DNA of 64,000 nucleotides from Pseudonocardia sp. MH-G8 (GTDB lineage: Bacteria > Actinomycetota > Actinomycetes > Mycobacteriales > Pseudonocardiaceae). Made by a program: the position numbers and the translations under genes. Every line of letters starts with the position of its first letter. Position 1 is the first letter of the stretch. The notes beneath the pieces were generated by a model. It did no database searches. It had not been told where the DNA came from and saw nothing but the letters and a program-made list of their open reading frames with translations. This document shows positions 51,240-59,711 of this stretch, piece after piece. Location: positions 1 through 64,000 of the forward strand of contig NZ_NKYF01000009.1 in assembly GCF_002262885.1 (NCBI RefSeq), in the 5' to 3' direction.

Positions 51240-51900
51240 CACCTTGCTGACGCTCGTCCGCCACGGGCGCACGATCTGGCACGCCGAGAACCGCTACGCG
51301 GGCGTCAGCGACGTCCCGCTCGACGACACCGGCCACGCCCAGGCCGCCGCTCTCGCGGAGTGGGCGTGCCACCAGGGCTTCGACGTGCTCGTCTGCTCCC
51401 CGGTGTCGCGAGCCCGCACCACCGCCAAACCGGTGGCCGCGGCGTTGGGATTGGAACCGGAGGTCGTGCCCGGCCTGCGCGAGACCGGCTTCGGCATCGC
51501 CGAGGGGCGCACCCTCGCCGAGCTGCGGGAAAGTCACCCCGAGATCGCGGCGGCGTTCGTCGCGGATCCGGCGGCCCACCCGTGGCCCGGCGCCGAGCAG
51601 CCGGCCGCTGCTGCCGCGCGGGCCGTGGACGCACTGCGTGCCGTCGCCGAGCGCCACCGCGGCCGGTCCGTGCTGGTGATCGCGCACAACAACCTGCTGC
51701 GCCTGGCGCTCTGCGCGTGGCTGGGCATCCCGCTCGGCCGTTACCGCGACGTGCTGCCCCGCCTGGAGAACGCCGCCGCCACCCGGCTGCGGGTGCCCGC
51801 GGACCCCGGCCGGCCGCCCGCGCTGCTGGCCCTCAACGTCCCCACCTCACCGGCCGTCACCGCCGACGCGCCGGATCCGACCGCAGGGAGGACCGCATGA
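51232..51900 (+). CDS. Histidine phosphatase in the sugar operon
   Basis: A 222-residue phosphoglycerate-mutase-type phosphatase with LTLVRHGRTIWHAENRYAGV at the N-terminus, VCSPVSRARTTAKPVA, and the distal His in VLVIAHNNLLRLALCAWLG. GLRETGFGIAEGRTLAEL contains the conserved Glu region. Within the operon it may dephosphorylate a sugar or polyol phosphate, either for detoxification or as a true pathway step. GTG 51232 overlaps the kinase; the end overlaps the binding-protein start (ATGA). Confidence 0.88.
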   Translation: MSDTLLTLVRHGRTIWHAENRYAGVSDVPLDDTGHAQAAALAEWACHQGFDVLVCSPVSRARTTAKPVAAALGLEPEVVPGLRETGFGIAEGRTLAELRESHPEIAAAFVADPAAHPWPGAEQPAAAAARAVDALRAVAERHRGRSVLVIAHNNLLRLALCAWLGIPLGRYRDVLPRLENAAATRLRVPADPGRPPALLALNVPTSPAVTADAPDPTAGRTA

Positions 51901-53330
51901 CCCGCCGCGAGCTCTGGAACCCCACCCGACGTGACGTGTTGCGCATGCTCGGCGCCGGTGGCGCCGCCGTCGGTGCCACGTCCCTCCTGTCCGCGTGCGG
52001 GATCGGCACGGGCGGAGGCCCCGTTGCCGAGAACGGCGCCGCCGAGGTCACCGGCGGGTTCGACTGGCGCAAGGCCGAGGGCACCGAGATCTCGGTGCTG
52101 CAGACCCCGCACCCCTACCAGGTGGCGTTCCAGCCGCTGCTGGCCGAGTTCACCGAGCTCACCGGCATCACCGTGCGCGCCGACCTGGTGGCCGAGGCCG
52201 ACTACTTCACCCGCCTCAACACGGAGCTCGCCAGCGGCGCCGGCAACTACGACGCGTTCATGACCGGCGCCTACTTCATCTGGACCTACGGGCCGCCCGG
52301 GTGGATGGAGGACCTGAAGCCGTGGCTGGCCAACACCTCGGCCACGAACCCGGAGTACGACTTCGAGGACATCTACGAGGGACTGCGCCGCTCCACGTCG
52401 TGGGACTTCCAGGTGGGCAGCCCGCTGGGCACCGGCGGGCAGTGGGCCATCCCGTGGGGCTTCGAGACCAACGTCATCTGCTACAACAAGACCGAGTTCG
52501 ACCGGCGCGGCATCCGGCCCGCGGAGACCTTCGACGAGCTCATCCAGCTCTCGACCGATCTCACCGACCGGGCGAACAACACCTACGGCATCGCGTTCCG
52601 CGGCTCGCGTTCCTGGGCCACCATCCACCCGGGCTTCATGACGCAGTTCACCCGCGAGGGCTGCAAGGACTACGAACTGCAGGGCGACCAGCTCACGGCC
52701 ACGATGAACTCCCCGCAGGCCGTCGACTTCACGCGCAAATGGGTCGAGCTCGCCCGCGCGGCCGGCCCGACGTCCTGGACCACCTACGACTACCCGGACT
52801 GCACGGCCGACCTCGGCGCCGGCACGGCGATGATGGTCTACGACGCCGACTCCGCGACCTACCCGCAGAACATCTCGGGCAACAGCGCGCAGGCCGGGAA
52901 CCTGGCCTGGCACCCCGGGCCCGCCGGCGCGGACGGCAACTACGACACGAACCTGTGGACGTGGTCGCTGGCGATGAACTCCGCGTCGCAGAAGAAGCTC
53001 GCGGCGTGGCTGTTCATCCAGTGGGCCACCGGCAAGGAGGCGCAGGCCAAGGCCGTCCAGACCGGCCAGCTCGGCTTCGCCGACCCCACCCGCGAGTCCG
53101 TGTTCGAAGGCACCTTCAAGGGCACGCTCGGCGAGTTCCCCGGCTACCAGGAGACGTTCGAGCGCGTCATCGACTCCACCGACATCAAGTTCACCCCGCA
53201 GACCCAGTTCTTCGAGACCACCGAGGAGTGGGCGGTGGCCCTGCAGGACATCTACGCGGGCCAGGACGCGCAAACGAGGCTGGACGCCCTGGCGGAGGCG
53301 AACACCGCGGCGGTGAACCGTGCGAGCTGA
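51897..53330 (+). CDS. ABC sugar-binding lipoprotein (Tat-type signal)
   Basis: A 477-residue family 1 solute-binding protein. The N-terminus has a twin-arginine motif TRRDVLRMLGAGG and the lipobox LLSAC, so it should be exported folded and lipid-anchored. The mature part includes LLAEFTELTGITVRADLVAE, DYFTRLNTELASGAGNYDAF and WFVGIPFE-like ligand regions (WAIPWGFETNVICYNKTEFD), as in polyol and oligosaccharide binders. Many Trp/Tyr in the presumed pocket fit a carbohydrate ligand. It heads a complete importer with two permeases and two ATPases. Confidence 0.9.
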   Translation: MTRRELWNPTRRDVLRMLGAGGAAVGATSLLSACGIGTGGGPVAENGAAEVTGGFDWRKAEGTEISVLQTPHPYQVAFQPLLAEFTELTGITVRADLVAEADYFTRLNTELASGAGNYDAFMTGAYFIWTYGPPGWMEDLKPWLANTSATNPEYDFEDIYEGLRRSTSWDFQVGSPLGTGGQWAIPWGFETNVICYNKTEFDRRGIRPAETFDELIQLSTDLTDRANNTYGIAFRGSRSWATIHPGFMTQFTREGCKDYELQGDQLTATMNSPQAVDFTRKWVELARAAGPTSWTTYDYPDCTADLGAGTAMMVYDADSATYPQNISGNSAQAGNLAWHPGPAGADGNYDTNLWTWSLAMNSASQKKLAAWLFIQWATGKEAQAKAVQTGQLGFADPTRESVFEGTFKGTLGEFPGYQETFERVIDSTDIKFTPQTQFFETTEEWAVALQDIYAGQDAQTRLDALAEANTAAVNRAS

Positions 53331-53345
53331 CCGGCGAGGGCGACC

Positions 53346-54284
53346 GTGACCACCACCGCCGCACCCCCGACGAAGGGAACGGACGCCGGTCGCGCGCCGC
53401 GCGCGGTCCCGGCGTGGCGACGGGGGCTGCGGCCCTACCTGCTGTCGATCCCCGCCGTACTGATCATCGTCGGGATCCTCTACCCGTTCGTGCTCGGCGC
53501 CTACTACGCGTTCCTCAACTACGCCGCCGTGGTGCCGCGCCCGTCGTTCGTCGGGTTCGAGAACTTCACCGAGATCCTCTCCGATCCGACGTTCTGGACG
53601 AGCGTGCGCGTCACGCTGCTCTACGCCGTGGCTGCCACCGTGGTCGAGACGGTGCTGGGCATCGCGATCGCGCTGCTGCTCAACCGCTCCAGCCTGATCG
53701 GGCGGATCTTCGAGCGGGTGCTGATCCTGCCGCTGATGATCGCGCCGGTGATCGCGGGCGTGATCTGGGGGCTGATGTTCAACCCCCAGTTCGGGGTGTT
53801 GAACCACGTCCTGGGCCTCGGCTCGACGTTCGACTGGCTCGGGGAGAGCACCGCGATCTGGTCCGTCGTCCTCGTCGACATCTGGATCTTCACGCCGTTC
53901 GTGGCGATCCTGGTGCTGGCCGGGATCCGGTCGCTGCCCAAGGAGCCGTTCGAGGCCTCCGCGGTGGACGGGGCCGGCTGGTTCTACATGTTCCGCCGGC
54001 TGATGCTGCCGATGATGTGGCCCTACATCCTCGTCGCGGTGATCTTCCGGTTCATGGACTCGTTGAAGATCTTCGACCACGTGTACGTGCTCACCGCGGG
54101 TGGTCCGGGCGACGCCACGCGCACGCTGCAGATCGGCGCGTACCAGAACTCGATCGTCAACCTGAACTACAGCCAGGGCAGCACGTACATGTTCCTGCTC
54201 TGGGTGATCGTCTTCCTGACCGCCCGCTACCTGGTGAGCGTGCTGGGCAAGGCCCAGCGCCGCGCCGCCGGATCGGAGGAGTAG
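53346..54284 (+). CDS. ABC sugar permease (MalF/UgpA-like)
   Basis: A 312-residue inner-membrane permease with six hydrophobic helices (first at LLSIPAVLIIVGILYPFVLG). The cytoplasmic EAA loop reads EASAVDGAGWFYMFRRLMLP near residue 200, which docks on the ATPase. Length fits carbohydrate uptake transporter 1 permeases. GTG 53346 lies 15 bp after the binding-protein stop. Its stop overlaps the start of the second permease (TAGTG). Confidence 0.92.
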   Translation: MTTTAAPPTKGTDAGRAPRAVPAWRRGLRPYLLSIPAVLIIVGILYPFVLGAYYAFLNYAAVVPRPSFVGFENFTEILSDPTFWTSVRVTLLYAVAATVVETVLGIAIALLLNRSSLIGRIFERVLILPLMIAPVIAGVIWGLMFNPQFGVLNHVLGLGSTFDWLGESTAIWSVVLVDIWIFTPFVAILVLAGIRSLPKEPFEASAVDGAGWFYMFRRLMLPMMWPYILVAVIFRFMDSLKIFDHVYVLTAGGPGDATRTLQIGAYQNSIVNLNYSQGSTYMFLLWVIVFLTARYLVSVLGKAQRRAAGSEE

Positions 54285-55153
54285 TGGCTTCGAGGGAGCT
54301 GGGGCCGGGGGAGCGGCGGTTCTCGCCGGCCTCGGTCGGTGCCGACGCCGCGCTGCTGGTGTGGTTCGTCTTCTCGCTGTTCCCGCTGGTCTGGATGGTG
54401 CTGCTGGCGCTGAAGACCGACGCCGAGCAGATCAGCACGTACTTCGCGTTCACCCCGACGCTGGAGAACTTCGCCACCGTGCTGTCGGACGAAGGCACGC
54501 GGCTGACGAGCGTCGACTTCACGCAGGCCATCCTCACCAGCGTGCTCCAGTGCGTCGGCGCGGTGGTGGTGTCGCTGGTGATCGGTCTCCCGGCCGCGTA
54601 CGCCGCCGGGCGCTGGCAGTACCGCGGCAGCAACGACGTGATGTTCACGATCCTGTCGTTCCGGTTCGCGCCGGAGCTGATGGTGATCGTCCCGCTGTTC
54701 GTGATCTACAACCAGCTCGGGCTGTTCGACACGAACGTCGGCATGATCTGGGTGCTGCAGCTGGTGACGATGCCGCTGATCGTCTGGATCCTGCGCTCCT
54801 ACTTCCAGGACATGCCCGCCGAGCTGGAGCAGGCTGCGCTGCTCGACGGCTACACCCGCCGCCGCGCGTTCGTCATGGTGGCGCTGCCGCTGGTGCGCCC
54901 CGGGATCGCGGCCGCGGCGCTGCTGGCGTTCATCTTCGCCTGGAACAACTACGTGTTCCCGCTGATCCTCACCGGTAGCCAGCACACGCCGGTGACGGTG
55001 GCCGTCACCCGGTTCCTCGGCGGCGGGGGGCAGGCCTACTACAACCTCACGGCCGCGGCCGCGCTGATCGCCGCGCTGCCGCCGCTGCTGGTGGCGCTGT
55101 CGATCCAGCGCTACCTGGTGCGCGGGCTCTCCTTCGGGGCGGTGAAGGCGTAG
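54284..55153 (+). CDS. ABC sugar permease (MalG/UgpE-like)
   Basis: A 289-residue permease with about six helices (first ALLVWFVFSLFPLVWMVLL). The EAA loop is EQAALLDGYTRRRAFVMVAL, and FAWNNYVFPLILTGSQHTPV is typical of the MalG side. Between helices 2 and 3 is QYRGSNDVMFTILSFRFAPE. GTG 54284 shares a base with the previous stop codon, and the end overlaps the first ATPase the same way, so the operon is tightly coupled. Confidence 0.92.
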   Translation: MASRELGPGERRFSPASVGADAALLVWFVFSLFPLVWMVLLALKTDAEQISTYFAFTPTLENFATVLSDEGTRLTSVDFTQAILTSVLQCVGAVVVSLVIGLPAAYAAGRWQYRGSNDVMFTILSFRFAPELMVIVPLFVIYNQLGLFDTNVGMIWVLQLVTMPLIVWILRSYFQDMPAELEQAALLDGYTRRRAFVMVALPLVRPGIAAAALLAFIFAWNNYVFPLILTGSQHTPVTVAVTRFLGGGGQAYYNLTAAAALIAALPPLLVALSIQRYLVRGLSFGAVKA

Positions 55154-56268
55154 TGGGCTCCCTCTCGATCCAGGGGCTGACCGCCCGCTACGGCAGGACC
55201 GTCGCGCTGCACGGCATCGATCTGGAGCTCGCCGACGCGGAGTTCTTCGTCGTCCTCGGGCCGTCGGGGGCCGGCAAGACGACCACGCTGAAGAGCGTGG
55301 CCGGGCTCGTCGACGGTGCGCGGGGTGAGATCCGCATCGCCGGGCGCGACATGACCGGCGTCGAGCCCTACGAACGCGGCGTCGCGATGGCGTTCGAGAG
55401 CTACGCGCTCTACCCGCAGAAGACGGTGGAGCAGAACCTCGCCTCGCCGCTGCGCTCGGGCCGCAACGGCACCTGGACCCCCGCCGAGGCGGCCGAGCGG
55501 ATCAAGGCGGTCACCACCACCCTCGGCATCGACCACCTGCTGGCCCGCTTCCCCCGCGAGCTGTCCAACGGCCAGCGCCAGCGCACCGCGCTCGGCCGGG
55601 TGCTGGTGCGGCCCGCCGAGGTCTACCTGCTCGACGAGCCGCTCTCGCACCTGGACGCCAAGCTGCGCGCGGCCATGCGGGCCGAGCTGAAGCAGCTCGG
55701 CGAGCTGTCGGGCACCACGACGCTCTACGTCACGCACGACTACCAGGAGGCGCTCGCCCTCGGCGACCGCATCGGGGTGCTGCGGGAGGGCCGGCTGGTG
55801 CAGGTCGGCACGCCTGCGCAGGTCTGGGCGGAGCCGGTGGACACCTTCGTCGCCCGCGCGCTGGGCCAGCCGGAGATGAACCTGCTGGACGCCGAGGTGG
55901 ACGGCGGCGTGGCGCGCGTCGGGAAGGGCTTCACCGTCGGGACGCCCGCGGCCGGGGGCGGCCGGGTCAGGGTCGGGATCCGGCCGCGGGACCTCGAGGT
56001 CGTGGAGGGCCCGCCTCCCGCCGACCGGCTGGTGCTGCGCGGCCGGGTCGTGCTCTCCGAGCGGCTCGGCCGGTCGGTCGAGCTGTCCGTGGACGTGGCC
56101 GGGGTGCCGGTCATCGCGGTCACCGCCGACCACCGCGTCCACGAGGGCGACGAGATCACCCTCGCCGTCGACTGGGGGAGGGTCCACGTCTTCGGCGCCG
56201 ACGACCCCGGCGCGCGGCTCGGCGCGGCCCACCGGCCGGAGGGCGCGCTCACAGGAGGGGCCCGATGA
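55153..56268 (+). CDS. ABC sugar importer ATPase 1
   Basis: A 371-residue ATP-binding protein. Walker A is GPSGAGKTTT, the signature LSNGQRQR (not LSGGQ), Walker B VYLLDEPLSHLD, and the H-loop LYVTHDYQE. The Q-loop position reads FESYALYP, with Glu instead of the usual Gln of FQSYALYP. A C-terminal OB-type regulatory domain (about 240-370) is present, as in MalK/UgpC. GTG 55153 overlaps the permease gene. With the next gene it forms a pair of dissimilar ATPases, which suggests a heterodimer. Confidence 0.9.
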   Translation: MGSLSIQGLTARYGRTVALHGIDLELADAEFFVVLGPSGAGKTTTLKSVAGLVDGARGEIRIAGRDMTGVEPYERGVAMAFESYALYPQKTVEQNLASPLRSGRNGTWTPAEAAERIKAVTTTLGIDHLLARFPRELSNGQRQRTALGRVLVRPAEVYLLDEPLSHLDAKLRAAMRAELKQLGELSGTTTLYVTHDYQEALALGDRIGVLREGRLVQVGTPAQVWAEPVDTFVARALGQPEMNLLDAEVDGGVARVGKGFTVGTPAAGGGRVRVGIRPRDLEVVEGPPPADRLVLRGRVVLSERLGRSVELSVDVAGVPVIAVTADHRVHEGDEITLAVDWGRVHVFGADDPGARLGAAHRPEGALTGGAR

Positions 56269-57353
56269 CCACCGCCACCACTGCGCAGAGCCTGCGGCTG
56301 GAGTCGCTGCACAAGACCTACACCGCCCGGGGACGGGAACCGTTCGAGGCCGTCAAGGGCATCGACCTGGACATCGAACCGGGCGAGCTGGTGGCCCTGC
56401 TCGGGCCGTCCGGGTGCGGGAAGACCACGACCCTGCGGATGATCGCCGGGCTGGAGACCGTCACCGCCGGGAAGATCCTGATCGGCGACCGGTCGGTCGG
56501 TGACCTGCCGCCGGGGAAGCGCAACGTCGGCGTCGGGTTCGAGAGCTACGCGCTCTACCCGCCGCTGACCGTGCGGGAGAACCTCGCGTACGGGCTCAAG
56601 GCGCGCCGCGCGAAGGACGCGACGGCCCGGGTGGACGCGATCGCCGAGCGGCTGGAGATGACCGACCTGCTCGACCTGCGCCCGGCGAACCTGTCGAGCG
56701 GGCAGAAGCAGCGCGTCGCGCTGGCCCGCGCGCTGGTGCGCAACCCCCCGGTGCTCCTGCTCGACGAGCCCCTGTCGCACCTCGACGCCGGGCAGCGCCA
56801 GCGGGTGCGCCGGGAGCTGAAGGTGCTGCAGCGCGAGTTCGGCTACACCACGATCGTCGTCACCCACGACCAGCTGGAGGCGCTCAGCCTCGCCGACCGG
56901 ATGGCCGTGATGAACGCCGGGGTGATCACGCAGTTCGGCACGCCGGACGAGGTCTTCGACGCGCCCGCCGACCGGTTCGTCGCCGACTTCGTGGGGGAGC
57001 CGTCGATCACCTTGTTGCCCGGCACCGGCACGGGGGACGGTGTCCGCATCGGCGGCGCAGGCGGGTTGCGGACGGCGGCCGCTGTGGCCGACGGCCGCGA
57101 CGTGCTGGTGGGGTTGCGGCCGCAGGACTGCCACCCGGTCGACGAGGGGCCGGGGTTGGAAGGGACGGTGCTGGTGTTCGAGGACCTGCTCGAGTTCGGG
57201 CTGGCCACGGTGGAGCTGCGCGGGGTGGACACACGGCTCGTCGCGCAGGTGGAGCCGGGCCACCCGCTCCGGGCGGGAGAGCGGGTCAGGATCGGCGCGC
57301 CACCGGAGCGCGTGCACGTGTTCGACCCGACGAGCGGGGAGCGGCTGCGATGA
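56265..57353 (+). CDS. ABC sugar importer ATPase 2
   Basis: A 362-residue second ATPase. Walker A is GPSGCGKTTT, the signature LSSGQKQRVALARAL, Walker B VLLLDEPLSHLD and the H-loop IVVTHDQLE. The Q-loop again reads FESYALYP with Glu. The C-terminal regulatory domain is present (VLVGLRPQDCHPVDEGPGLE). It starts at ATG 56265, overlapping ATPase 1 by ATGA. Paired ATPases of this kind are known from glycerol importers of the GlpSTPQV type. Confidence 0.9.
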   Translation: MTTATTAQSLRLESLHKTYTARGREPFEAVKGIDLDIEPGELVALLGPSGCGKTTTLRMIAGLETVTAGKILIGDRSVGDLPPGKRNVGVGFESYALYPPLTVRENLAYGLKARRAKDATARVDAIAERLEMTDLLDLRPANLSSGQKQRVALARALVRNPPVLLLDEPLSHLDAGQRQRVRRELKVLQREFGYTTIVVTHDQLEALSLADRMAVMNAGVITQFGTPDEVFDAPADRFVADFVGEPSITLLPGTGTGDGVRIGGAGGLRTAAAVADGRDVLVGLRPQDCHPVDEGPGLEGTVLVFEDLLEFGLATVELRGVDTRLVAQVEPGHPLRAGERVRIGAPPERVHVFDPTSGERLR

Positions 57354-57402
57354 GCGAGTGGCAGCGAGCGAATCATCGACACAGCGCCCGCGAGGCCGTG
57401 CG

Positions 57403-58467
57403 ATGAGTGCGATCGTGTGCGCGGGGGACGAGTTCATCTCGGCCGACCTGCTCGCCCGCGCCCTCGCGGAGGCCGGAGTCGATGCGGAGTTCCGCAGGAT
57501 CGACTCGCGGTGGCCGACCGAGCCGTTCGCGGCGTTCGACGGGGTGCGCGAGGCGGCGGGCGACCCCGCACGACTCGCCGAGCTGGTGCGGGGTGCGGAT
57601 GCGCTGGTCACCCACCTCGCCCCGCTGACCGCCGAGGTGCTGGCCGCCGGGCGCGGCAGCCTGCGGGTGGTGGGGGTGACCCGCGGCGGCCCGGTGAACG
57701 TGGACGTCGCCGCGGCGACCGCGGCGGGGGCGCTCGTCGTGCACCTGCCCGGGCGCAACCTGGGCGCGGTGGCCGAGTTCTGCATCGGCACGATGATCTG
57801 CGCGATGCGCGGGCTGCCGGCCGCGGCGAGCGAGCTCGCAGCCGGGCAGTGGGACGCCGCGGGCTTCCGCTACGAGCGCACCGGGCTGGAGCTGCGGGCC
57901 GCCACCGTCGGGCTCGTCGGGCTGGGCGCGGTGGGGCTGCGGGTGGCGGAGCTGCTGCGCGCCTTCGGCTCGACCGTGCTCGCGCACGACCCGTACGCGT
58001 CCGCGGAGGCCGCGCAGCGCGTGGGCGTCCGGCTGGTGGCGCTGCCCGAGCTGCTGAGCGGGTCCGACGTCGTCAGCGTGCACGCCCGGCTCACGCCGGA
58101 GACGAAGCAGATGATCGACGCGGGCGCCCTCGACGCGATGCGCCCCGGCGCGGTGCTCGTGAACACCGCCCGCGGGGAGCTGGTGGACACCCGCGCGGTC
58201 GACGCCGCGCTGGAGTCGGGGAAGCTGCGGGCGGCGGTGCTGGACGTGTTCGACCCCGAGCCCCCCGCCCCGGACGACCCCCTGCTGCGCCGCCCGAACG
58301 TCTTCGCCACCCCGCACCTGGCGGGCGCGTCCCGGCAGGTGGCGGAGGAGTCGGCGGCCCGGATCGCGGCGGAGGTGGCGACGGTGCTGTCCGGCGGCAC
58401 GCCGGGGAACTGCGCGAACCCCGAGGTGACCGGGACCCGCACCGTGGAGCCTTGGTCCAGCTCCTGA
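57403..58467 (+). CDS. D-isomer-specific 2-hydroxyacid dehydrogenase
   Basis: A 354-residue NAD(P)-dependent dehydrogenase related to phosphoglycerate dehydrogenase. The nucleotide-binding motif VGLVGLGAVGLRVAELL is at about 165-185. Catalytic residues are Arg in VLVNTARGELVD, Glu in DVFDPEPPAPDD and His in FATPHLAGAS. There is no ACT regulatory domain, so serine synthesis is unlikely. In this operon it probably reduces or oxidises a sugar-derived hydroxyacid. ATG 57403 lies 49 bp after ATPase 2; it is the last gene of the operon. Confidence 0.87.
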   Translation: MSAIVCAGDEFISADLLARALAEAGVDAEFRRIDSRWPTEPFAAFDGVREAAGDPARLAELVRGADALVTHLAPLTAEVLAAGRGSLRVVGVTRGGPVNVDVAAATAAGALVVHLPGRNLGAVAEFCIGTMICAMRGLPAAASELAAGQWDAAGFRYERTGLELRAATVGLVGLGAVGLRVAELLRAFGSTVLAHDPYASAEAAQRVGVRLVALPELLSGSDVVSVHARLTPETKQMIDAGALDAMRPGAVLVNTARGELVDTRAVDAALESGKLRAAVLDVFDPEPPAPDDPLLRRPNVFATPHLAGASRQVAEESAARIAAEVATVLSGGTPGNCANPEVTGTRTVEPWSSS

Positions 58468-58685
58468 CAGCGTGGGGAGGCGGCGAGCGGCACGACCACC
58501 GCGCAGACCGGCAGCACACTCGCCGGTCACGTCCACCCCCCTGCTGTCGCGGGCGGGACGTCGCGGCGACATCGCGCCCGGCCCCTGGTGTCGGCCGTCC
58601 GGCCGACGGCGATGGCAGCGGGTCCGCGCAGCGCGACACCCGCACCCGCAGACCCCGACTCGCGGAGGCCGGGCGCCGGCCCCGT

Positions 58686-58790
58686 CCGCGAGTCGCGCAC
58701 ACAGGACCCGCGAGTCGCGCACGCAGACCCGCGAGTCGCGCACGCAGACCCGCGAGTCGCGTGCACAGACCCGCGAGTCGCGCTCTGGAT
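58686..58790. repeat. 21-bp tandem array (5 copies)
   Basis: The core CGCGAGTCG starts at 58687, 58709, 58730, 58751 and 58772, a 21-bp period with one 22-bp step. The spacer is variously CGCACGCAGACC or close to it. A further inverted core (CCGACTCGCGG) lies at about 58666. The same core builds the hairpin in hemG. A period of two helical turns could suit a DNA-binding protein. Confidence 0.85.
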
Positions 58791-58865
58791 GCGGGAGTGT
58801 CGCGGGCGGCGACGCCTTCGTCGCTGGTGCCCGCCCGCCCGCGTCGATCAGGCGGTGGTGATCAG

Positions 58866-59425
58866 TGTGAGTCGTACGCCAGGGCCTCGCGACCGCGCTC
58901 ACGTACGCCTCGCAAGCGGGCTGGCTGTCATGATCGCCAGGAGTGGTGTGAGGGCGTCAGATCTGTCGCCTTCACACCACTTCTGCTGATCATGGTCGTC
59001 GCGTTCCGCTGAACGCGCCCGTCTCATGATCAGATAGACGGGAGAGGGCTTGAGGGAAGATCCAACCCCCCTCACGTCTATGTGGTCATGGAATCGCCTG
59101 TGGGCGGGCCGTCCCCGGCTCGCGACCACTGCCTCGCGCCCCGCCCTGGCCTTCGGCGAAGTCGGCCGGGTTCTCCTGACCCTGCCCGTCGGTGGGGTGG
59201 CCGGGTTGGCACAACTGCCGAATATCGGGGCCGGGTGGGCGGCCGTCCCCGGCGCGGGCCCAGGCCTGTTCCGGACGAGCCCGTCACCGCTGGGTGCGTG
59301 CGCACCTTGCGGTGGTCCTGATCCACCCCTCACCCGTGATCATCGGTCGGTCGGAGGCGTGCCCACCTCTCATGATCGGCGGGATCGGACATCAGCAGGG
59401 GGAGTGCCGAATCGGGCCTGCGGAC
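58866..59425. repeat. Right copy of ~560-bp dispersed inverted repeat
   Basis: This aligns in reverse complement to 365-945, about 58 kb away. Identity by eye is high, with scattered substitutions and a 12-bp difference. Its left end (58867-58903) also matches 17960-17997. One plus-strand frame stays open through both copies, but substitutions are not concentrated at third positions. Confidence 0.75.
58929..58996. repeat. Dispersed hairpin element, copy 3
   Basis: GTGGTGTGAGGGCG and CGCCTTCACACCAC form the inner stem with one G-T pair around TCAGATCTGT. The outer arms are CATGATCGCCAG and CTGCTGATCATG. It is inverted relative to copy 1 and most similar to it; copy 2 (23968-24044) is more diverged. 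Confidence 0.75.
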
Positions 59426-59431
59426 GCGCGA

Positions 59432-59640
59432 TGGTGATCGCTGCGAGACGTACCTGACGTCGCCGGGACAGCACCCACGTACTGCTCGGATCGATCACGC
59501 GGCTCTGATCGCGTCGACACGTGCGTCACTGTTGCAGCACGCGCGCTCAGGTACCGCTCGGATCGATCACCCGGCTCTGATCGCGTCGACACGTGCGTCA
59601 CTGTTGCAACCCCCGCGCTCAGGTGCTGCTCGGATCGACC
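59432..59640. repeat. 72-bp tandem repeat with leader
   Basis: GCTCGGATCGA recurs at 59484, 59556 and 59628, a 72-bp period, giving two full units and a partial third. The 52-bp leader starts GTGATCGCTGCGAGACGTACC. Leader and one unit recur in the same orientation at 140-262. The period is a multiple of three, but no frame shows a protein-like pattern. Confidence 0.8.
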
Positions 59641-59711
59641 CCAAGGCGGAGGCCCGAGCATTGCGGAGCCGTACTTCTCGCACGAACAGCAGTGAGGCTC
59701 CGAGCCGGCGG

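Larger units (their letters stand above)
58468..59711. other. Long gene-free, repeat-rich stretch
   Basis: About 1.24 kb without a convincing gene. It holds the 21-bp tandem array (58686-58790), the right copy of the inverted element (58866-59425), a hairpin (58929-58996) and the 72-bp tandem repeat (59432-59640). The first 200 bp after the dehydrogenase gene show nothing distinctive. Frames in this stretch have the Arg/Pro/Gly composition expected by chance. Confidence 0.65.

Noticed and set aside
58686..58790. CRISPR or iteron origin
   Set aside because: The 21-bp units lack unique spacers; no cas, rep or partition gene is nearby, so no origin can be supported.
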